A stretch of DNA of 64,000 nt from Streptomyces sp. NBC_01717 (lineage in GTDB: Bacteria > Actinomycetota > Actinomycetes > Streptomycetales > Streptomycetaceae). The stretch is from the NCBI RefSeq assembly GCF_036248255.1, contig NZ_CP109178.1, forward strand, positions 9,057,001 to 9,121,000, given 5' to 3'. Position 1 is the first letter of the stretch; every line of letters starts with the position of its first letter. The notes below the pieces were generated by a model, which had not been told where the DNA came from, searched no databases, and worked only from the letters and a program-made list of their open reading frames with translations. Below are positions 58,306 through 64,000 of this stretch, piece by piece. The position numbers were made by a program, and so were the translations under genes.

Positions 58306-59175
58306 ATGCGAGTGGGGTTGCACGCGCTCGGTATCGGCGACGGAGCCCGTCCCGAGGTGATCCGTGCGGTGGCCACAGCCGCGGAGACGCACGGCTTCGC
58401 GAGGCTCTGGTGCGGCGAGCACGTGGTGCTGGTGGATGCGCCCGCCTCGCGCTATCCCTACTCCGCGGACGGCCGGATCGCCGTGCCCGCGGACGCGGAC
58501 TGGCTGGACCCGATGCTCGCCCTGACCTTCGCGGCGGCGGTCACCAGCCGGATCGAGCTCGCCTCCGGCGTACTTCTGCTGGCTGAGCACAACCCGCTCC
58601 TGGTCGCCAAACAGGCCGCCACACTCGACGTGCTCTCCGCCGGGCGATTCAGCCTCGGGGTCGGGGTCGGCTGGTCGGCCGAGGAATTCGCAGCGCTCGG
58701 AGTCCCCTTCGCCGGGCGTGGGCGGCGCACCGAGGAGTACCTCGCCGCGATGCGCGCCGTCTGGGCCGAGGACCCGGCCTCCTTCACAGGGGAGTTCACC
58801 CGCTTCGACGCGATCCGGGTCAATCCGAAGCCGCTGCGCGACGGTCGGCTACCCGTCGTGGTCGGCGGCAACAGCGACGCCGCTTTGCACCGCGCGGCAA
58901 CGCTCGCCGACGGCTGGTACGGCTTCGACGTCCCGGCGGCCGACGTCCCGGCGCGCGTCGCCGTTCTCGCCGATGAGTGCGCGCGCCACGGTCGCGCTTT
59001 TGACGAGCTCACGGTCGCCGTCGCGCTGAGCGACGGCATCCCGGAGCACCTCCCCGCACTCGGTGCGGCGGGCGTCACCGAACTCGTCGTCGTCGGCGAA
59101 CCCCCGCACGCTCCCGACGCGGCAGCCACCTGGGTCGCGGAACTCGCCCGGACCTGGATCCGCCCGGAGGAATAA
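58306..59175 (+). CDS. Luciferase-like F420-dependent oxidoreductase
   Basis: 289 residues, TIM-barrel of the bacterial luciferase family (LLM class). GLHALGIGDGARPEVIRAVA, GFARLWCGEHVVLVDAPASR, ASGVLLLAEHNPLLVAKQAA, TLDVLSAGRFSLGVGVGWS and EEFAALGVPFAGRGRRTEEY are the standard blocks of the TIGR03619-type F420 group. It probably uses reduced F420 to transfer hydride to an unknown substrate. ATG 58306 follows CGGAGGTGGAG. No partner gene. Confidence 0.9.
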   Translation: MRVGLHALGIGDGARPEVIRAVATAAETHGFARLWCGEHVVLVDAPASRYPYSADGRIAVPADADWLDPMLALTFAAAVTSRIELASGVLLLAEHNPLLVAKQAATLDVLSAGRFSLGVGVGWSAEEFAALGVPFAGRGRRTEEYLAAMRAVWAEDPASFTGEFTRFDAIRVNPKPLRDGRLPVVVGGNSDAALHRAATLADGWYGFDVPAADVPARVAVLADECARHGRAFDELTVAVALSDGIPEHLPALGAAGVTELVVVGEPPHAPDAAATWVAELARTWIRPEE

Positions 59176-59289
59176 CCAGCGCCGGCCGGACAGCGGATGT
59201 CGTGGGGTGGGCCGAGCTCCTGGGCCGGCCGGTCGCCTCAAGGTTCGGGTCAAGCGGCGGCACAACCAGGCTGTCCCAGCCTCATTCTG

Positions 59290-60828
59290 TCAGGAATTCC
59301 AAGGAGCCCTCCGGTCCTCCGGCGCCATGCATGTAGGTCGGGGGCCGGCTGTCCACCGGCATCGCGCTGAACGTGATGCCCAACCGCGCAGACGAACATC
59401 TTTGAGTACCTGGCGGGCCGTGAGCCGACCCGATGTGGCGTTGTTGCCCGCGCCGGGCCATGTCGCCGCACCGGTCAGGTACAGGCCGGGGACCGCCGTG
59501 CGGTAGCCGCTGTGTCCAGACATCGGCCGAAAGAAGAAGTTCTGGGAAAGGTGGTGGCTGCCGGCGACACTGTCACCGCCGACAAGGTTCGGATTGGCCG
59601 ATTCAAGGTCCTGGGGGGTGTATGCGGTGGTGCCGACAATCCGTGACCGAGTGCCAGGTGCGTAGTGCTCCAACTTGGTCAACACCCGGTCGGTCATGAG
59701 CAGCGGCTCCACGGGCAGGAGCCCCGCCTGCGACTCGGTATAGGTACGTGCCAGATCATCGACGTACGGTGCCACGTGCACGTAACCGAAGCTGGCAAGC
59801 TCGCTTCCCGCCGCCCAAGGCAATGGTCCGTCAAGTGCAAGGTGCAACATCATGGTGCCGGGGCCGTACAGGTATCCGCGTGATTTTCGGCGCACCTGCG
59901 CAGGCACTTGATCGGATTCCAGTAGTTGCTGATACAGGGCGGGGGGCCCGACGTTCGCAATCACGGCGCGACGCGCTGTCAGCGTGCTGCCGTCGGCGCA
60001 GCGCACACCGACAGCCCGGCCATTTGAGCACAGGACGCGGTCCACCTCCGCGTCGGTGTGGACCTCGCCGCCGTGCTCCGCCAGTACCGCAGCAAGCGCT
60101 TGGGGCAGTCGCTGCGCGCCCCCTTCGACGACGGACATGCCATTTTCCATGTCGGCGAACATTTCCAGGAGCGGGAACATCGCGCCGCCGGCCACGTCCG
60201 GGCCGAAGTCCAGGTGCATGCCCCAGCAGGCCGCCATGGCCCGCGCCTCCCGGGTGGTGAACCAGGTCCTGCCCATCTCCCTGGTGCTCATCAACAGCGT
60301 ATGCGTGAGTTCTCTCGCACCACCCAGGCCATGGTGACGCAGCAGGTTCAGGACCTGCCGAACTGCCGCGCTCGACGGCACGGCACTCCCGTAAAGGCCG
60401 AACAGGTGCGGCGCGAATTGCTTGTACTGCCGATAGAGGCCGGCGAAACCTTCGGCATCCCCGGAGTTGTGTTTCGCCAACTGCCCGATGGTGCGCTCGT
60501 AGTCGGAATAGACACGCACACTCAACCCGTCCGGGAAGGCGTTGGCATAGGGGTGGTCGGTGGTGTGGAACCTCAGTCCATGGCGTGACAGGTCGGAACC
60601 GAAATCGGCGTACGTCCGGGATCCGAGGAAGAGGTTTTGGTTGGTGGAGTACAGGTCGTGGATGAACCCCGGCAATGTGACCTCACCGCTCGCGATGGCA
60701 CCACCCACCGTGGCGTTACGCTCCAGCACCGCCACCGACCACCCGGCCCGAGCCAGGTACAACGCCGCCACGAGCCCGTTATGGCCGCCGCCGATCACGA
60801 CCGCATCGTATGAACCTGCTGCAGTCAT
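59290..60828 (-). CDS. FAD-dependent oxidoreductase (phytoene-desaturase/amine-oxidase-like)
   Basis: 512 residues. The N-terminal FAD loop is YDAVVIGGGHNGLVAALYLA, followed by GWSVAVLERNATVGGAIASG. GGAQRLPQALAAVLAEHGGE and the C-terminal GLYLTGAATWPGAGNNATSG are the signature of the CrtI-like flavoprotein group. A role in carotenoid, lipid or amine oxidation is possible. ATG 60828 overlaps the stop of the small upstream gene (ATGA), so its translation is coupled. The final 45 residues are Arg/Trp-rich and look like run-on past a lost stop. Confidence 0.88.
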   Translation of the reverse strand: MTAAGSYDAVVIGGGHNGLVAALYLARAGWSVAVLERNATVGGAIASGEVTLPGFIHDLYSTNQNLFLGSRTYADFGSDLSRHGLRFHTTDHPYANAFPDGLSVRVYSDYERTIGQLAKHNSGDAEGFAGLYRQYKQFAPHLFGLYGSAVPSSAAVRQVLNLLRHHGLGGARELTHTLLMSTREMGRTWFTTREARAMAACWGMHLDFGPDVAGGAMFPLLEMFADMENGMSVVEGGAQRLPQALAAVLAEHGGEVHTDAEVDRVLCSNGRAVGVRCADGSTLTARRAVIANVGPPALYQQLLESDQVPAQVRRKSRGYLYGPGTMMLHLALDGPLPWAAGSELASFGYVHVAPYVDDLARTYTESQAGLLPVEPLLMTDRVLTKLEHYAPGTRSRIVGTTAYTPQDLESANPNLVGGDSVAGSHHLSQNFFFRPMSGHSGYRTAVPGLYLTGAATWPGAGNNATSGRLTARQVLKDVRLRGWASRSARCRWTAGPRPTCMAPEDRRAPWNS

Positions 60829-61097
60829 CTCTTGGGTCTCCTGCCGCTCGGCCCCGCGCTGAGGAGGACACCGAACCGGCCAGTGCCCGCATCCGCGACA
60901 CGAACACCGTCAGCCGCGGTCGAGACGCTGTGACGCAGAAATGCCGCCCGCTCCCTGAAGGGATGGGGCATCTCGGCACCGACGTCCGAGGCCGCCCGAG
61001 CGCTGGAAATAGCGAGGATCTCCACATCGGTCCAGCCCATCTCTGCGGACGCCTTGGCGACCAGGATCTTTGCCTCTTCCCTGGAGCTCATAGGCAT
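60825..61097 (-). CDS. Small protein coupled to the FAD oxidoreductase
   Basis: 90 residues (88 if the second ATG at 61091, better spaced from GGGAG, is used). SSREEAKILVAKASAEMGWT, DVEILAISSARAASDVGAEM, PHPFRERAAFLRHSVS is helical and Ala/Glu-rich; the end is Gly/Arg-rich. Its stop overlaps the oxidoreductase start. I do not recognise it; the coupling suggests an assembly partner or a second small subunit. The gap 61,098-61,465 upstream shows no other gene. Confidence 0.6.
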   Translation of the reverse strand: MPMSSREEAKILVAKASAEMGWTDVEILAISSARAASDVGAEMPHPFRERAAFLRHSVSTAADGVRVADAGTGRFGVLLSAGPSGRRPKR

Positions 61098-61465
61098 GTC
61101 TCCCGATCGGTTGCGTTGTTACTTCCGACTCCGGAATATCCCTTTTCCCATGCTCCTCCCGTCCCGACGGTACGCAACACCCGAGGATCGGCTGATGCTG
61201 CTGACCCGGGTCGGAGTGCTCACCTTCGGTCGCCCGCGCTGAAACGGCGGCGACGCCAATGCTTCTGCCCGTGTTCGGGAGAGCGGCGCAGACCCGTTCC
61301 GCACGGCGTTGCGCGAGGGAGCGCGTGAACACGACGCCGGGGTGGGCGGGACGCTGCTTTCAAAAGGGAACGGCGCAAAACCGAGCTACTAATTCCGGGA
61401 TGAAGCCCCGAGGGAAAACGGCCTCTGAGCACCGGAAAGCGTTGAAGGCCGGGATCAACGGGCGG

Positions 61466-62983
61466 TCACACGGCGACGCCGGCGTCCTCGCGCGGTCCCG
61501 CCGGAGCGGCTTCGGGGGCCCGGCCGGCCAGCGGCACCGTGGGGTGGGTGTCCGGCTCACCGGCGGGGCCGTCCGCCGCGCGGCGACGCGCCACGGAGGC
61601 GATCGCGATGAGTGCGAGTGCGACGGTCCCGGAGAGCGCAGGCCAGTACACGTAACGGTAGTTGGACTCGGGTGCCGTGGGCAGGTAGGCGAGGATGTAC
61701 AGGAGGGAGCTGGCCCCGAGGAGCCGGAGTTCCCGGGTGTAAGGGCCGGTCCACCGGCGACGCAACACAAGTACCAGCGAAACGGCCAGCCAGAACCAGC
61801 CCTGGAAAAGCATCGGCAGGTCGCGGGCGAAACCGGTCACATAGTTCTGCAGAGCGGACCTCAGTGTGTCGTTCAGCGGCTCCTTCTGCACCACAGGGTG
61901 CAGTCGGGCGCCGGCATTGACATGGGTGCCGTTCCAGAAGACCTGGTTGCTCTGGAAGAGCAGCTTGGTGAAGACCCGGACCCGGTACTCGGCGTAGCCT
62001 TTCCAATGCTGCGGCATCTGCTGCGTCCACATCCGGACGACAACGTCGGCGTGCTGATTCAGATGCGTCACGTCGAATGGCCGGCGGTGCGGGTAGCACT
62101 GCAGGTACGCATCGGAGGTGAGGTGCCGCTTCTGGCAGTTGACGGCGGTGGTGACCAGGCGGTCACGAAAGTCCGCGCTCGCGCCGGCCTGCTCGGCGGC
62201 GGTGCGCACCTGGGCCGGGGTGAGCACGTGGACGAGATCGTCCACCGGGATCACCGCGTACACGCTGGTGGCCAACGGGGCAGTGGCCGCGGACACACCG
62301 GCGCTGCCGGCGATCACGACCGCGACGAAGACACCGGTGGCGGCCAGCCAGCGGCGTCGGCCCGGGGTGGGCCACGCGGCGAGGACCAGCAGGGCGAAGA
62401 CCGGGATCACAGCGGGGATACCGTTCTTCCGTACGAGGGCGGCGTACGCGAGGAACAGCACACCCAGCACCAGCAGGGCCCAGCGGGTCTTGGCCCGGCC
62501 CTGTGGCAGCTCACGCACGGTGAGCGCGATCGCGAAGACTGCGAGGAGCGCGTACGCCATGTGCACGTCCTTCCACACCACTCCCGTGAAGTTCATGATG
62601 TGCGGCGCGAAGCCGACGGCCAGCACCGCAAGGGAGAGCCCACGGCTGCCGGTCTTCTTCCACACCAGGTGGGCGAGGACCCACAGCGTCCCCCAAAGCA
62701 AGGCGGCCTGCAGGGCGGCCATGGTCGAGAAGTCCCCCGTGATCTGGATGACGATCCGCCACGCGAGCGCCAACACCGGCGGATGCCAGTCGTTCACCGG
62801 CTCATCCCCCAGCGCCTGCCACAGCTGGGTGTTGCTGTCCGCGCTGAGGTATCCGGGGTGAAAGACGGTGGCCACGGCGTATCCGCAGGCCGCCGCGATG
62901 GCCGCCAGGCACCACGGCCACAGCGTGCCGGCCCTCCATGCACTGCGCAGCGTGGTGGTCCACCGGTCGACGTTTCCGGACAT
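61466..62983 (-). CDS. Polytopic membrane protein, possible lipid-linked-sugar glycosyltransferase
   Basis: 505 residues with about eleven membrane helices. An acidic first loop GYLSADSNTQLWQAL, the DWHPPVLALAW motif (W-H-P-P) and GVVWKDVHMAYALL (K-D) recall GT-C type glycosyltransferases and their relatives. A large outer loop lies between helices, with ADVVVRMWTQQMPQHWKGYA and a pair of Cys (NCQKRHLTSDAYLQCYP). SNYRYVYWPALSG is in the last part. The C-terminus is a Pro/Ala tail. The donor and acceptor are unknown. ATG 62983 has GGGAGGACC upstream. Confidence 0.65.
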   Translation of the reverse strand: MSGNVDRWTTTLRSAWRAGTLWPWCLAAIAAACGYAVATVFHPGYLSADSNTQLWQALGDEPVNDWHPPVLALAWRIVIQITGDFSTMAALQAALLWGTLWVLAHLVWKKTGSRGLSLAVLAVGFAPHIMNFTGVVWKDVHMAYALLAVFAIALTVRELPQGRAKTRWALLVLGVLFLAYAALVRKNGIPAVIPVFALLVLAAWPTPGRRRWLAATGVFVAVVIAGSAGVSAATAPLATSVYAVIPVDDLVHVLTPAQVRTAAEQAGASADFRDRLVTTAVNCQKRHLTSDAYLQCYPHRRPFDVTHLNQHADVVVRMWTQQMPQHWKGYAEYRVRVFTKLLFQSNQVFWNGTHVNAGARLHPVVQKEPLNDTLRSALQNYVTGFARDLPMLFQGWFWLAVSLVLVLRRRWTGPYTRELRLLGASSLLYILAYLPTAPESNYRYVYWPALSGTVALALIAIASVARRRAADGPAGEPDTHPTVPLAGRAPEAAPAGPREDAGVAV

Positions 62984-63330
62984 GTGGGCGGGGTCCTCCC
63001 AGCCGATGATGACGGGTCGCGTTGTCGCTCAACTGCCAGCTGAGAGCAAACAGTTCGCGGGCAGCATGGCGGGAATCTATGCGTACCGGGCGCTAAAGGA
63101 CAAACCGGAATGATTATTCACCTGCGCGGCGACCTCGCCGTGCGGCATCGCGAGATCGTCGGCGGAGGCGGAAATCGTGATCACTCACACTTGGCTAGGG
63201 CAACCCCCACCTGCTCGTCCCCCGGCTCACCCGGGCCCGCGGCGCTGCCGACTGATCGGTGCGATTCGTGCAGCCGACGACGCCGACATCACCGCGCGGC
63301 TACGCCGACTCGACCTACGAGCGGGACTGC
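62984..63330. other. Intergenic stretch without recognised gene
   Basis: 347 bases between the membrane protein and the hydrolase. I found short frames only, with no family match, no clear dyad and no convincing promoter. Confidence 0.45.
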
Positions 63331-64000
63331 TCAGCGCGTATGGGCGTCCAAGGCGTCGATGATCTCGCGCCAGAGTTCGCGGGGACGGTCGTGCCCCATG
63401 TCGGGGAGCAGCAGGAGCTTCGCTCCGGGCACCAGGTCGGCGGTGCGCTTCCCACCGCTGGGGTCGATCAGCGTGTCATCCAGACCATGAATCACCAAGG
63501 TCGGCACTCGAAGCTTGCGGAGTGCATCAGCGCGTGAGCCACCGAGGATCATTGCTCCGAGTTGCCGCCCGGCTCCGGCTGGGTGGTAGGCGCGGTCGTA
63601 GCTTTCGGCAGCCAGCTCACGAAGGAGTGCGGGGTTGGCGTAACGCTTGGAGGCCCACATCAGTTCTCTTTCCGCCGCTGCGATATACCCCTCGCGATCA
63701 GGCGGCTTCGGGCTGAAGAGCACTGCTTGGGCCTCGGCGCCGGGCTGGCCGTAGTCGGGCTCGCCGGTCGAGGACATCATCGACGTCAGGGTCAGCACGC
63801 GCGCCGGCTGGTTGATGGCCATCGTCTGGGCGATCATGCCGCCCATCGAGGATCCGACCAGGTGAGCTCGTTCGATTCCGAGCGTGGTGAGCAAGCCAAG
63901 GCCGTCGTCCGCCATGTCCTGCAGTGTGTAGGGCGCCATCGCGAGGGCGGACGAGATGTCTCCCGAGCTCACAGCGCTGATGAACCGGCCCATGTCGACG
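63331..64000 (-). CDS. Alpha/beta hydrolase (5' end beyond window)
   Basis: The last 223 residues of a hydrolase whose start lies to the right of 64,000. PYTLQDMADDGLGLLTTLGI, ERAHLVGSSMGGMIAQTMAI (nucleophile Ser in GSSMGG), LTLTSMMSSTGEPDYGQPG, then VIHGLDDTLIDPSGGKRTA (acid) and LPDMGHDRPRELW (His). The SIMS-T-G block is typical of aclacinomycin methylesterase RdmC-like proteins. Catalytic residues are complete in the visible part. Confidence 0.85.
   Translation of the reverse strand, partial: VDMGRFISAVSSGDISSALAMAPYTLQDMADDGLGLLTTLGIERAHLVGSSMGGMIAQTMAINQPARVLTLTSMMSSTGEPDYGQPGAEAQAVLFSPKPPDREGYIAAAERELMWASKRYANPALLRELAAESYDRAYHPAGAGRQLGAMILGGSRADALRKLRVPTLVIHGLDDTLIDPSGGKRTADLVPGAKLLLLPDMGHDRPRELWREIIDALDAHTR

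Overview
The window is very GC-rich, with almost every third codon position G or C, GTG and TTG starts, and purine-rich ribosome sites. Its families (Imm49, SpoIIE-type phosphatases, F420-type luciferase-like oxidoreductase, actinobacterial conjugation remnants, IS110/IS5 debris) point to a Streptomyces or close relative. It reads as accessory chromosome, such as an arm: many catabolic and regulator-transporter modules separated by decayed genes and transposase scraps. No rRNA, tRNA or CRISPR was seen.

Positions 1-11,500 form a coherent oxalate-use island: a GntR regulator (cut by the window start), both subunits of the proton-translocating transhydrogenase (pntB, pntA), a PanE-type ketopantoate/oxalyl-CoA reductase-like protein, a LysR regulator, an oxalate--CoA ligase-like enzyme, oxalyl-CoA decarboxylase, formyl-CoA transferase and a small PAS protein. 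The likely logic is that oxalate is activated to oxalyl-CoA by the ligase or the transferase. Oxalyl-CoA is then either decarboxylated to formyl-CoA or reduced to glyoxylate with NADPH that the transhydrogenase can supply. A 13-bp motif occurs in three promoters of the island, and a pair of palindromes sits between ligase and decarboxylase.

Positions 11,800-14,600 hold a secreted GH110-like alpha-1,3-galactosidase with a C-terminal carbohydrate-binding module. Positions 15,100-17,400 are a TetR/MFS efflux pair with tandem operators. Positions 17,500-21,500 carry hydrolases, a SnoaL-like protein, a tautomerase and two broken flavin reductases, probably a decaying catabolic cluster. Positions 21,500-26,500 are a graveyard of IS110, IS5, integrase and conjugation-gene fragments around an ArsR/SRPBCC pair and a secreted hydrolase. 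Positions 26,500-35,300 hold lipoproteins, a TetR/reductase pair, an orphan Imm49 protein, a hydrolase and a membrane SpoIIE phosphatase.

Positions 35,600-46,000 are a complete glycan-use operon: LacI regulator, substrate-binding lipoprotein, two permeases, GH38 alpha-mannosidase and GH2 beta-galactosidase. A 72-bp array of six 12-bp units lies under its promoter. No ABC ATPase is encoded, so a shared ATPase elsewhere is likely.

Positions 46,600-48,900 are a ruined acyl-CoA operon in which only the CoA-transferase is intact. Positions 49,200-64,000 contain a PAS-GAF-phosphatase-kinase sensor, an ene-reductase/MarR pair, an ASCH protein, an ArsR/MFS operon, an NTF2-like protein, an F420-type oxidoreductase, an FAD oxidoreductase translationally coupled to a small unknown protein, a polytopic membrane protein and a partial hydrolase. 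Three regulators (22,391; 53,121; 55,167) appear to be read from leaderless mRNAs, with operator repeats over their own promoters.
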